64,000 nt of DNA, taken from contig NC_037640.1 in the NCBI RefSeq assembly GCF_003254395.2, positions 3,435,501-3,499,500 on the forward strand, given 5' to 3'. A model generated the notes under the pieces. It had not been told where the DNA came from. It saw only the letters and a list, made by a program, of their open reading frames with translations, and ran no database searches. Positions 12,401-24,587 of the stretch are shown in pieces. Origin of the DNA: Apis mellifera. Lineage: Eukaryota > Arthropoda > Insecta > Hymenoptera > Apidae. Position numbers and translations under genes: made by a program. Within the stretch, counting starts at the first letter, position 1; every line of letters starts with the position of its first letter.

Positions 12401-15389
12401 CGGGAACATCTGCGATGAATCAGAAATCATTGGGAGATGCTAATGCTGTATAAAAAAAAAAAGGAAAAAAAACGGTTGAAAGCTGTAACCTCCGACATTT
12501 GTAAAAGTGGCCGCCGCCTCTCTTTGCCTCCGTGATTCCGCGGATACGGCCCTGGAAAAATTGAATCTCTGACAGCCGCTCAAGGCCATTGCCTTGCCGA
12601 GGAATTCTAAACAATGTCGTGGGTTCAATGAAAAGTCGAATAGCCGCAACTAAAAACTATTCGGCCTTCTCCTTTATACATTCCTCTTTTTTTTTTTTTT
12701 TTTTTATATCCGTTCTCGGAATCACGTTCGATAAAAGAAGGAAGAAAAAAAAGAAGCAACGAACATTATTTTATTTCTACCGTTCGCGATCAAAAAATTG
12801 GAATTCGATTCGATCGAATGTGAAAGTCGAATAATAAAATTGCGAAATTGTTGTACGTTATTTTGTTAATCGAAATTATCGTCATTTTTATGTGAATTTA
12901 ATATATTAAATTTGTAAGAAAAAGAAACTTTCATGTAGCTTCTTTTCTACCAACTTTTCTCGATTCGTTGATTTCACAGAAAAAGAAAGAGAGAGAGAGA
13001 GAGAGAAAAAGTATCCGATATCGATTAATCGGCCTCGAGAAATGTTTCCATCCCACAATACGTACAAATTGGCATGCAAATTTTTAAATTATACATAATG
13101 GACGATCCTCTGTTGTTGCGCGCCTAGAATTTTAATACCGCGATATCAATAGGCGTAGTAAACGGATGTGTTCTGTTCTCGAGCTCGGGCTCGAGAACAG
13201 AATCCAATTTAGTCCTTCCTTACACCGGCCTGGCCATGAATGACTCCTACTACTGTGCGCTCCCGTGTCAATGGAACGTCTTCCTATTTACTCCGTTAAT
13301 CGATGCACACGCTGCTTCTGTGCATCGCATTTCACACGCGTCAATTCCTTCCCAACTTCAATTATTTTAATAAATAACTCTTTCCTTTCCTTTTCTTTCC
13401 TATCATAAAATTTAAGCAACCAACGTTACGCGCCATTAGCAATCTTTATTCGCGGAGAGGAAGGAAGGAAGGAAGGAAGATATCGCGAGGGATACATCCT
13501 CAGAACGCCCCCTTTACGCTCAAGGGGCAAAGACCGACCTTGACTACATAGTAGTTGGCTACGTTCGATACAAGGCCCATGTGCTTCGCGTCGTTTCCCT
13601 TTTTTTTTCTTCCCTTTCTCTCTTTTTCCCTCACTCCTCCTTCTGTTCATCGAAGACGAAGGCGTCTCTTTTCCTCTTTGCCTCGACTCGTGTGTCCTTC
13701 TTCCTCCTCCTCCTCTTTCTCTCTACTCCCGTTTCCCTCTTCCTCGCACCTTCTTCTTCCTTCTTCCGTTCCATCTTCCTCCTCCTCCTTCTCCTCTCGT
13801 TCCGCTACAACCCTGCGCGCAACCTTCGCCACACGTTTCCATTCATTCACGTGGGGTAACACAACGGGCCGCACGTGCGTCCGCAATTGCAACTTTCCTC
13901 TCGTCCAGGCGCTCGCCTTCCACCATTTCCGCTCGAAGCCGGATCTCTGCCTCGATCCACTTCTCACTCGCGCGTAAGATTATCGGATAATTGAGATATT
14001 TGGGAGGGAAATGGAATTGATTAAATGGCTTTTTCTTCTTTTTTTTTTTTGGAAAATATATAATCGATGAAGATGAGGATCGATTTGGAATGAAATTTCA
14101 AAGAGAAAAATAAGTTACGCGCGAGAGGTTTTTGCCTGGTTAAAATTTTTAAAATGAAAAGAGAGGAACGGAAATTCGTTGCACATCGGACGAGAGTCAA
14201 TATTATTACAATTGGAAAAAGGAAGGCGGACAAAGGAAGAAATACACGCGTTACGAGTGGGAAGATCTCGTACTGATTAGTCACGTTTAGTTCATTGCAC
14301 AAAAAAGAGAGAAAAAGTTCTTTGTGAAACGAACGAATTCCTATCATAAATCGAACGTTAACGTCCCGACCCAATTAAGATCGTAAAAAGAAAAGTGAAA
14401 GGAAATTTTACCGAATATCATTACGTTTCATTCTTCTTCGATCCTTAAACCTCGACACCATCTAATTTTATATTCTATTCCAATCCTATCAAATCGATAT
14501 ATAAAATTCGCGAAATTAATTAATAAAGATAAAAAGGAAACTAAAATATACAAAGAAAAAGAAGGGAAGAGAGAGGAAAAAGTATATAGAAACAGGTTAG
14601 TGTGCTCGAGAGTCTAAAAGAAAAAAGGAAGAAAAGAAAAAGAAAGGGTATCCCTCCGAGAACAGTAATCGCGGTACACCGAGCGAGTTCAGGGTTAGTT
14701 GGCCTACTGACGTACTTTAGGATATCCTGAGGGGTCGAGAGGTCGTTGATACGAGGCGGCGAGCGAGGGTGGCAGGCCGAGCGACCTTGAAGAGCAACTT
14801 CCAGGATCGATGTCTGCCGGGTACACGTGTCCCACCGGCTCCTCGTGCTCCCTCCTAACCGTATCGCCCTACGCCCTTCTGCTTCCCCTCCGAGCTGGCG
14901 GACACGTGCCGGCACATAAACAACCTTTCGAGCCTTACCTCGTGACCCGCCGACATTCTCCTCTTCCTTCGTCGCGGTTTCCCCGTGACTCTTCCCTGTT
15001 TCTTTTTCGCCCATCCTTCTTCAAACCGCGCTTTCTGGCCGATCGATTTTGCGCGGCAAATTTGAAAATTTTATCTCTTAAAACGTATATATAATTGTTA
15101 GAGGATTGGAAGAGAAATTTAAGGTTTCTTCTTTTTTCTTTTCTGTGGTTTCGAATGAAATGTGGTTTGATTCGAGTATCGAAGTAGAGATAAAATTTTG
15201 AAAAGTAATCTCATCAGATTGTTAAATTAAATTATAGGTATACCGAGCGATGTGAGCATGATGGACGAAGAAACCGCGCCCAAAGTGATCGTGAGGAAGA
15301 TCGAGGGAAAGATGGAGACCTTGGAAAGACACGTGCCGCAAATGCTGCTGAGGGGAGAACAGGTCGCTATAATCGTCAAAATCAATTGA
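6423..15389 (+). CDS. LSM11: U7 snRNA-associated Sm-like protein LSm11, C-terminal three exons (partial)
   Basis: LSm11 replaces a canonical Sm protein in the ring around U7 snRNA and helps process histone pre-mRNA 3' ends in the nucleus. Coding exons are 6423-6559, 11621-11759 and 15238-15389. Their phases match (enters needing two bases, then 0, then 1) and they give about 142 residues. Exon one encodes NVLSKMQRTFGPLGMLHEYM, matching the conserved NVL..M..GPLG..L segment before the Sm fold. Exon two carries the Sm1 motif (VAAFDKHWNLALED). Exon three ends in the Sm2 motif (LLRGEQVAIIVKIN, stop 15387-15389). The spacer between Sm1 and Sm2 is shorter than in the human protein as I recall it. 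The acceptor at 6421-6422 follows a long pyrimidine tract, so at least one upstream exon is missing here. Introns of 5.1 and 3.5 kb contrast with the short introns of the genes after 43 kb. Confidence 0.88.
6560..11620. other. LSM11 intron (5.1 kb)
   Basis: This lies between the donor GTAGGT at 6560 and the acceptor before 11621. I see no supported coding sequence. It holds GA tracts (7157-7180, 10571-10594), poly-T runs and TA runs. A further exon inside it cannot be excluded, but the flanking exons join in phase without one. Confidence 0.75.
11760..15237. other. LSM11 intron (3.5 kb)
   Basis: This intron separates the Sm1-coding exon from the Sm2-coding exon. It contains a CT-rich block at about 13570-13830, an octamer-like ATGCAAAT at 13074-13081 and a strong hairpin at 13171-13202. 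No coding exon is evident. Confidence 0.75.
13171..13202. repeat. Perfect 14-bp inverted repeat with 4-nt loop
   Basis: Arms 13171-13184 (TTCTGTTCTCGAGC) and 13189-13202 are exact reverse complements around TCGG. The flanks do not pair further, so the stem is too short for an ordinary microRNA precursor. It could be a cruciform, a dimeric protein site or an RNA hairpin within the LSM11 intron. Confidence 0.85.
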
Positions 15390-15497
15390 GACAGAGTGAA
15401 TACTACGTCCTATCCACTGGAGAAACGGACGCTGCTTGTGACGTCACGCGACATCATGTTGCGACGCATCGAGTCATCAACGTTGTACCTCCATCGA

Positions 15498-15525
15498 TTA
15501 TATATATATATATATATATATATAT
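15498..15525. repeat. (TA)n microsatellite in LSM11 3' UTR
   Basis: Uninterrupted TA dinucleotides, about 14 units, lie between the stop codon and the poly(A) signal of LSM11. Confidence 0.9.
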
Positions 15526-15581
15526 TTTTCTTTCTTCTTCCTATCCCGTTTTGTATCATTTTCTTTCGAACAGTATTATCG

Positions 15582-15587
15582 AATAAA
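15582..15587 (+). terminator. Poly(A) signal AATAAA, LSM11
   Basis: This canonical hexamer lies 193 bases after the LSM11 stop codon. It follows a TA-repeat 3' UTR and precedes a T-rich stretch, as expected for the 3' end of this gene. Confidence 0.6.
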
Positions 15588-15940
15588 CGTTTCTTCAATG
15601 TTTTCTTCCATGTTTGATTTATTACACGATCCTGGCGCGAAAATTTGAAAACAATCGTTTCGAATTGGAAGAAAAATTGCAATGTTTCGCGAGCATATTA
15701 TCAAAGATTAAAATGATATCTCGATCCTTATTCCAAAAGATTTATTATGAATCCGTGATAATCCTGGTGAACTATGAACTTTCTTTGCTCGAGAATCGTT
15801 TCGTCCAAAAAAAAAAAAAGAAAAGGAGTTAATCTACATCTCCTCGCAATCTTCGTGGCCGCACGTTCGATCGAGAAGGATGACGGGTTGTTGGACGGAA
15901 GAACATAGACGGAGAGAGAAGAGGAATGGCGAAGAGAGAG

Positions 15941-15969
15941 AGAAAAGAAAAGAAAAGAAAAGAAAAGAA
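15941..15969. repeat. (AGAAA)n pentanucleotide repeat
   Basis: About six units of AGAAA lie in a purine-rich stretch downstream of LSM11. This is simple-sequence DNA. Confidence 0.85.
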
Positions 15970-18900
15970 ACGAGAGGAGGGGAGAAAAAGCAGTGGCTGC
16001 AGTTGATGGGCCTTCGCTAATCTACAGCGTGACCATCGACGAGGAAGTTGTAGAAGAAGAAAGTAAATTCGTAATTGTTCGGCTGCACGGTGTCGCTGCT
16101 GTAACTAACTCGCCGCCGCCACGAACGCCGGCTTGCTTTTTCTCTAAGGCGGTGCTGCTCGTCGTGCGCGTTAACCGCCTCTCTCTCTCTCTCTCTCTTC
16201 CTTTCTCGCATGGTGGAATGCGCATCCACGGAAAATAAGAAAGTTTCGGTAGTGGATTACGCCCGTTAAACGGTATAATTCATCCGACGAATTCCGATCT
16301 CCCGTATTAATATCCCCGCCCGATACTCGCAATCTGATCAAGCGATCGATTTATCGGCGCGATTACAAAATTCCAACGATATCTCAAATAGGAGGAGGAG
16401 GAGGAGCTCGATTCTTTGAGAGAATGGGGGCTTAATTGGTAGACTGGACTTCTTTTTTCTTTTTTCTTTTGGATTCACGGATTGATATCACTTAGAAAAG
16501 ATTGTACAAATAAGAAATCCTCTCCTTTAAAATTGAAAATTTCTCTTCTTTTTATAACGATCACACACTATCGCATTAAACCCCCTCCTTTCTAACTACG
16601 TTACCGAGAAGTTGCACCAAGTGACGAGGCATGGATTAGGTCATGGTGAAAGCAAGAATTCAAAGTTCCTAGAGATTATTTACAATAGATATTTTTCCCT
16701 TCATCGAGCAACAACCCTCTTTTCCTATCAACCCCCCCTCCTTCTATATACATATATATATTATATTATATCATATTACAGATTGTTCCTGCTTTTCATT
16801 TTCTTACAACAATATATCGCGCGCCTCCTTCGTTTCTACGTCGCAGAAAAGTGCAGCAGCACGTCGGTTTGGCCACGTCGGTGAAAGCAAGAAACCCTGT
16901 CCCCCCTTGTCCCCTAGATCAACAGGGGGGCGCACAATCCCGGGAGGCCCTCTCACTTTCGCTCTTCGGAGAAAGTCTGGCCGGCGTCACCGCTGGCCGC
17001 CCTCCACTCTGCCCCCCTCCTCCTTCCCTCCTTTGCAACCGTAGCCACCGTCCTCTCCTCTCCTCCTCTGCTCCCCGCGTCGTTCCCCCACACCGTTTCT
17101 GCCACCGTTACCTCCCCCTCCCCCTCCCTCCCCGGGCCGCCCCTGACTTCGCAAAAGCGCTTGCATCGCACTCCGCGGCAAGGCGAGCACGGCGGCTCGC
17201 TGCCGTAAGCACGGTGGAGGGACCGAGATGGAACGAACGAGGGAAGAGGAGAGAGAGAGAGAGAGAAGGAAGGAAAGAAAAAGAGAAGGAGAGAGAGAGA
17301 GCTTCTCTCCTCCGTTCCCCTTCGCGCCACTTGTGCGCGACTTCTTCTACGGTGTGCTCTCGAGCCGACTCCGGGGGTTAATGCACTCCTAGAGCAAGCC
17401 ATAACCTTAAGCCGGGGGGCCCCGGAGAAGCGCGGGAATCTTGGCGTCTTTGGACGCATTAGCGGAGCGCGCGGTTGTTTACGGAACCGTCGGTACGGTC
17501 AATAATTGCATTACCGGAAGACACGCCGCATTTTTATGTAACGCGTGCCCCCCAAATGGACGACGTCGTTGCGAATCGGTGATCGTCGCACGAAGTTGAA
17601 TTCTACTCGATCGATACTGTTCGATGTAAATCGTTTTCTTCGATCTTTCTTCAAATATTCTTCCCCCCCTCTCTTCCTCTTTTCTTTATGCATGAGAATT
17701 ACGTAAAGGCGAGGGAAATTTAAAAAAGTAACGAGGGTTTTTTATTACAGGTGGATGATGATTAGAGGCGTGATTAGCTGTGAGAGTTGAGCGAACAAGT
17801 ATCGAGAGGCTTGCGCGTAAATTCCATCGGTTTACGAACGAAATTTTAGTCGTTCGCGTCTTTATTTTAACAAGTAAAATATTATTAGGCAATTATCGTG
17901 TTTGCACAACTACCAATATTCGATATATACATATGTGAACAGTTTAGAAATTCTTTTAATAAATTCCTATCATATTACCGAGTTCTATGATATATTAGGA
18001 TAAAAATAAGCGTTACAGTCATCGGATAAAAATAACACAACAAACGATCGCAAAAATACTTTCCATAGAGGGACAAACGAGAGACCAGAAAATCCCCTAA
18101 AAATCCCCTAAATGCGTTACGCTACACACCTTATTTCGCATTCGTTGGAAGATTCGAGTTTATTTCGATTCACGATGATAATTTCTCGCTCGATAATTCT
18201 GTCCGTCTGTTAGAAATCCACCGTTATTACGCGCGTTATTTCTCCGGATCGGTCAACAGTTGGAGAGATACGGGGACAGAAAAAAAAGAAAAAAAAAGAA
18301 AAAAAAATGCACGGACGACGGTCATCGAGATTCGTGGACGCGAAACCTTGGAGCTCATTGTCTACTAGCGATAATTGGATGTACTTGGCTACAGTTTCGT
18401 TATACGCGCACACATGTGCCCGCACGCTCGATAGAGAGAATAGTTTTATCTCTCGTCGCCTCTATCAATCTGTCTCGCTTGTCCGCGCTAGCCGATTGAC
18501 TGTAGAGGCAGTATATGACGGTCCAGGGCCGACAAGCGACCGCCTTGGAGGCGTAATGACGATCGTAGAAACTCTCGAGGCCGGTCCACGAGGGCCGCAC
18601 GGTTTTATGAATGCGCGAACGTGATAGAAGACTCGAAGAAAGACAGACGCATGCCTGTCTATATAACCGTGCAGGTATCATGTTTTACGTTTACCATCTA
18701 TCCGCGCGCCGTGATCCAATCGATCCGTGCGATTCGTTTCCTCCGATTTTCCAACCAGAAAATTACTAGTGAACGTATTTTTTTTTTCAACATTTTTAGA
18801 ACGCGTCCTAAAATTTTCGTAACAGGATTCTGTCGTTGAAATTTGTGTATAATTCGACTGATCGTATTCACAATCCATCAGATATAATTGTTAAAATTAT

Positions 18901-20639
18901 TGATCGTTTCGAGGTAAGAATCGATCGATCGATCGAGCAACGTCTCGACGACGTGTATTTATTTAATAATACGCATTGTATTTGCCTATACTTAGCGATA
19001 TGCAAATAGTAGTTACAAGTATATGCACAAGTATATGCACGCGGATGGATCGTCACACGCGCGTTACATAGCCAGGTTTGCCGTTTAATTTTATTTCGAT
19101 CGGGCCGCCGAAAATCGCGAAAGATTTCGCAACAAGATCTCGCTCCCAAAATATTTATCGAAAAACAACCGATACTCGAACAGTGTTTGAACGATTATTG
19201 CAAGACGATTTTGCAGCGGTCTATAAACAAAGCGAGGTCGCGTGGCAAAATCAAACGAAACGGCGAGAGAGACCTCGCGGAAAATTCCAGATCGTGATTC
19301 GTGTCCTCGAATTTAAATGATAATGAGAGGGAGGGAGGGAGGAAGGGAAAGGGGGAAGGGGGAGTAGGAGAGATTACCAGAGTTTACTATAATCCAACAC
19401 GGAGTTTAAACGAATCGTCGATCTTTATCTCTCTCTCTCTCTCTCTCTCGAACGCGAATGTATTTATATTGCATTCCGTGTTAAAACATCCTCGCGTATA
19501 TATCGATTCCTTATCAAAAAAAAGAGAGAAAAAAAAAGAATCGTCCATCATCCTCGCACGATTGCGATTCCATACAGCTCGATATAGATCTACGTATATA
19601 GATCGAGGTTATGCATATATGTGGGTATATATATTATGCGTCGAATTCGAAATCTGATCTGTTCAGATCAGAAAGTGGAAAAATTCGATCATTTAATTTA
19701 AGCGATCGCAACAAGTTGTGCGGATTAATGTAAGAGAATCTAATTTTAGACGCAACTAAGGCTATATTTCGAATACTATGCAACTTTACACGTGATTCCA
19801 TTTATGATTCGAATTTTAATCCGCCTTTTTATTCGATGGAAATTAACCTGATGCACGTACGCGATTCTCTCTCTCTCTTTTTTCTTTTTTAAATTATCGA
19901 TACTCGTCTAATAATCCAAACCTCTCCAATATTTATCTACCTTACGAAATTAGAAATTTGATCTACGATCTTAATACGGTAGATCGAAATACGAGGGGGG
20001 AGGGGGTTCGTTTCCTCGAAGCCAAAAAACATACAGGAACAATATCTCGCGCGAAATTTCGTATCGAAGGCGAAGACGAGAAGCCAAAGCCAAAGTCAAC
20101 GAACGTCATATACCACCGATTCGAATTTCAAATCGAACTTTTCGAATGGATTACAATTTCAATTTATTCGGTAGAAAAAAATGCGCGTGACGAAAAAAAA
20201 AGGAAGGAAGAAAAAAACGGACGAAGCGAGGTATTTCTAAAATCTATACGATATTACGATTCCACAAATCTAAAAACTAGAGAATCGCGATAATTTGTAA
20301 AATTGTAAGAGCAATTGGAAAATACTTTTCTCTTTTCCACTCTGAGATAAAAAAACGAACGATTAATAATCCAAACGTAGATTACGAATTACGATCAACA
20401 TGAAGATTAAACCTACTCCCACGTTGATTAACATCAAGATCAAATCCTCGAGATCTGTTCGATCTATCCACAATGCTACAACTCGCCATCTATCAGATAT
20501 CTCGAACGAGATTAAAAAAAAAAAAAGAAGAAAGAAAGGCCAGCCGATTAGAAAGAAAAAAAAAGAGAAAGTAAATTCACTCGAGATACGATAATAAAAA
20601 ATAGGGATGAAAAAAAATTTCTCCAAGAAGAAAATTTCG

Positions 20640-21110
20640 CTACACGGTCGCGAACACGGGCTCGTGGCCATCCGGATAGCCCCGCACACGTGTCCGATCC
20701 GCGGGGCGAAGTGTTGAAAATAACCTCTTAGGCGTCCCTGACGAGGTGGGAATGTTGAGCTTGCCGCGAATACTATACACTGTTAGCTAGTGATTTGCAC
20801 TTCCTAGTCGAGGCGCGTATACGCACCAACACGCGCGCGGTACGCGCGTAATCTCTACGCAATGCGCAACACGCATACGTTGCAGCGAGGCGCGCTTCTC
20901 GGGCAGGGAGCGCGAGAGGTGAAGGAGGAGGAGGAGGTGGAGGTGGAGGAGGAGGGGGCGGGGGAGAGACAAGAGCGAGCGACGTGTGCGCGTCGCACGG
21001 GAACGGTGTGACGGTGTAAAACTAACAATAATAATAAGGTTGAGTCATGTGGGGGCCTTCGAGAGCGAAGAAGGGCCTTGATTTGTGCCCCGAGCAAGGT
21101 AAAGATCTCT
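20640..21110 (+). promoter_or_regulatory. CpG-rich island with a possible first exon
   Basis: This block is much richer in CpG than its surroundings and is followed by a possible short coding start. ATG at 21047 opens a frame of 17 codons (MWGPSRAKKGLDLCPEQ) that ends at a consensus-like donor, CAAG then GTAAAG, at about 21099. No family is recognised and no partner exon was found, so this is only a candidate promoter and first exon. Confidence 0.2.
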
Positions 21111-23361
21111 CTCCGTCTCCGCTCTCCGATCTCTCGCGCTCCTTCCCGATTCCCGACCCGTGCTTTTTTGGAGATCGATCTCGCGGATTTCTTCTCTCGT
21201 TACGTTACGTTACGTTGCACCGACTCGAGGGCAGCTCGAAGGGGATTGTGAAAAATAGATTGAAATAGATTGAATGAAAGGAAGAGGGGAGGGGATCTTT
21301 TCATCGATTAATCCTATATTCTTGATTTTCTACGCCTGACGAGATCGATCGAATTCGGATTTCTTCGTCGCTTATTTCGTTTCGTTTCTTCAATATCGAG
21401 AATTTTTACTCGTAGAAGGAATAAATAGAAATTTCGCGTTTCGTTAAATTTTAATCGAGGAATCCTACGTGCTTTATCTCCCGATCGAAGATCATCTTCT
21501 TTTTTTATTGGAATATCATCGAACGTATCTCTATTTTCGAGACTATCGTTGCACTTCTTACATTGTTCCATAGAAACAAATTCAACTTTTGTGAAAGAAT
21601 CGGGTAGATCATATTTGATTAGATCGATATCACAAATTCAAATCCTTGAATTAATCTATCCATCTTTTCTTCCTTTCCATTTTGGAAGATGATAATTATC
21701 TTTCAACACGACACTGCACCGTAATGGAAAATCGATCGATTTCTATCTAATCCTAAACTCTGACTTTCTCCCGATTCGAGTTAACGAGGCTCGAAACACT
21801 TTCGGTTATCGTAAAAAAAAAAAGAAAAAAAGATAAAAACGTGCGCCGATATCCATCCAGATATCGAAGAGCGTGTTTAACGGTTATTGGCAAGCCGGAC
21901 AACTTCCTCGAAGGCGATGGACACTCTTCAAACGCGCTCGATGGAGCTCGATCATCATCGAGGAGGGGCTGATCCATAAAAGACACGTTTTATAATAAAG
22001 CGCGCGTGCGAGCGGGAATAAAGGGGTGACAGTTCCACGCGCGAAACGCCGTCATCCCCGTTGACTGGCCAACAATCGGATCTAGGGAAGAGCGGCGTTG
22101 GATCGATCAATCTTCGAATTCGAAAGCGAGCCTCCTCTCCCTTTCTTCCGTACTCCGGCTTTTGGAAATCGTACGCTCCGCGAATTCGAAGAGAAGAGAA
22201 GCTCGTTCACGTCAATCCTCGTGTCGCGATCATTGAATCACGGGGATAATCATTTTTATTTTTTTCTTTTTTTTTTTATTCCCCGATACGGGAGAATACG
22301 GGATCGCTATTCCATACACTCGAGCACCGTTGAATTGGAAGGTAATTAACCGTGTTCCTGGTTCGCGTTGTTTATGCAAATAGGTTTATTTCGAGGTAAC
22401 GTTGAAAGAACGAATGAAAAATCGGCTGAGAAAAAGAAAAATTATTTCGAGTTATGTTTCGAAATATTTTTAATATATTTTGTATGCAAGATCCTTTTTT
22501 GATTCAACGAATGGGTATTGTCTTTCTAAAAGAAAAAACGCATTAAGCAGTATTTTCTGAGAATTGTACTACTAGTGTAACAGCTGTACGATATTGCAAG
22601 GATAAAAAGAAAGAAAAATATAAAGCACCCAATTCCAATACGCGTTGAAGAAGGAAAATCTCGATTCTTATTAGACGCATTTAAGAATCAAGCTTCCGAT
22701 ATATATATAAAACTTTTTCGTTACGAGGCTTTGTCACCTTTACGCGTCTTATCCACTCCCTGGAACCGGTTTAAGAACCGGGGAAAGATCATCCTGAATG
22801 ATTCCGTCGCGTTTCGCGTGTGCTCGAATTTCGATTCGGCCCGATACGAGGATCGGTAATCCTAATCCGGGGATCGAGAGGCAATAATATAACGGGGTGT
22901 TGGTAAATTCGCGAGACAAGGATCGAATTCGAAAACGAGGGTAAAAATTAAGTCGAGTTTTAAAAGCGAAATCCGAATTTTCCGCCCGTGAGACGGAGCG
23001 AGACGGAAATAGACTCCTCCTCCTGTCTCCGTTACATCACCATCGCGCTCTATTCCCGCCACGCTCCTATCTACGAACTATAAATTCCTTATAACTCGAT
23101 AAATAAGCGCATCCGGACCCGATATATCCTACGATCCTCCTCTTCCAGGGATCCGAGATGACGAATTACATGGACACCCTGTGACGAGCGATGAATAAAG
23201 AGGGAAGGGACATTATGCATACGAAAAACGGTCAGTTGGACGTATCACGAGTCACGTCGCCTCGTACGCGATCCTGATCGCGTGGACAGACTGCGAGAAA
23301 GGGAAAGATGTATGGCAGTGGTGGAAAGGAAGATCGGCGCGGTGCAAGTTAAGTCGAATAG

Positions 23362-23363
<2 letters not shown>

Positions 23364-23393
<30 letters not shown>
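23364..23393. repeat. (TA)n microsatellite
   Basis: About 15 uninterrupted TA units in the gene-poor region. Confidence 0.9.
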
Positions 23394-23394
<1 letters not shown>

Positions 23395-24298
23395 GGGCAG
23401 AGGAGGCTTCGAGCAACGCGGCCTTCCAACACCTCGCCTCAGCCTTCCGCTTTTATTGCGCCGTGAGTAGCGCCACTACGCTAAGGCTAGGGCCAGGAGA
23501 AGTGCCAACTTGAACGATCTTTCACCGGATGGACAAACCGTGTGACATCACTTCGCGGCCGAATCACCTCCTAGAATTCCATCCACGCATCCCAACGGTC
23601 TATTTCCTACCTTCGGTTATTTAGACGTTGACCCGAACCCGAAGCGCGCCTCGATAATTGTTGCTTTCTAAGGAGGGGAGGGACGTGAATGAGATTCTTT
23701 CTCTAAAATCGCAGACATAGAATGATTCCATTTTAAAAGGAATACTTGCCCTTCGATGGGAAATAAAATGTTATTTTAATTTTGAAAAGAGAAAAAGAGA
23801 TTTCGTTCGAAGAGAGAGGGTTCAATTTTGCTCGTTCGAGGATCGATTTCTAAAGGGAAAGAGAATTCGTTATTTCGTGTATAAAATATTTACACACGCG
23901 TACGACGCGAGTGTACTTGCCTTTTTGGCAAGAATCTCTTCCGAAAATAATTCTCGAGTTCGCGAAGTATTGCATAATGAATCGGCGGGAAAGAAAATCG
24001 CGCGGCACGATATTGCAAACAAACTGAATCTGAACAAACAATCTCGTTCTTTTTTTTTCTCTCTCTCTGCATACACAAGAGAGTCACAAGATAACGATAA
24101 CCGCACGTGTCGAGACACATATCCACGTGGTTGGTAAAGGACAATCTTGGCGGACTATAAATTTCATCTTTCCACCGATGGAAACGTTGGTGATAATCCC
24201 CCCTCCTCCGTTCACCTCCTCTCGGGAGGGGGGGGGGGGTTTATCAACGGGAGTTTATTCCGTTAATTTATCACCGATCAATTGTTTTTTCCGTACAC

Positions 24299-24587
24299 GT
24301 CACACGAAAACCGTGTGACTGTTTCATCTGAACGAACGGTTTGACGAAACGTCTTCTTTTTCTCTCTTCCCTCTCTGTTGTAAAAGTCACCAAGAGTAAA
24401 CCGAGAGGCTTGCAATAATGCAAGCCACTCTGTTTTAACGGGCATGTACTTAATCGTGCATTCCGCTGTTTTGAAGGTAAACCGTTTCAAGGTGAGGCTA
24501 AACTCAGCCGAAGAGTAATTGTTTAATCGGCGCAACAATAACATTTGATTCAGCATTATTCTTGTTTCATACCAGTTGCGCGGCAAC
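24299..24587. promoter_or_regulatory. Block with two perfect hairpins and an RFX X-box-like palindrome
   Basis: Three symmetric elements lie within 290 bp. GTCACACG at 24299-24306 pairs with 24312-24319 around AAAAC. GGCTTGCA at 24407-24414 pairs with 24419-24426 around ATAA, and three more outer pairs follow one mismatch. GTTGCGCGGCAAC at 24575-24587 fits an RFX X-box (two RTTGC half-sites facing each other). The block has no simple repeats, unlike its surroundings. A regulatory role is inference. Confidence 0.4.

Noticed and set aside
13555..13977. 140-codon Ser/Phe-rich open frame
   Set aside because: It is a translated CT-rich tract inside an LSM11 intron, with equal frames on both strands.
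16851..17459. Open frames of 168-176 codons on both strands
   Set aside because: Pro/Ser- and Arg/Glu-rich translations of a C-rich and GA-rich block, with no domain.
21199..21216. GTTAC repeats that look telomere-like
   Set aside because: Only about three and a half units, and the hymenopteran telomere unit is TTAGG.
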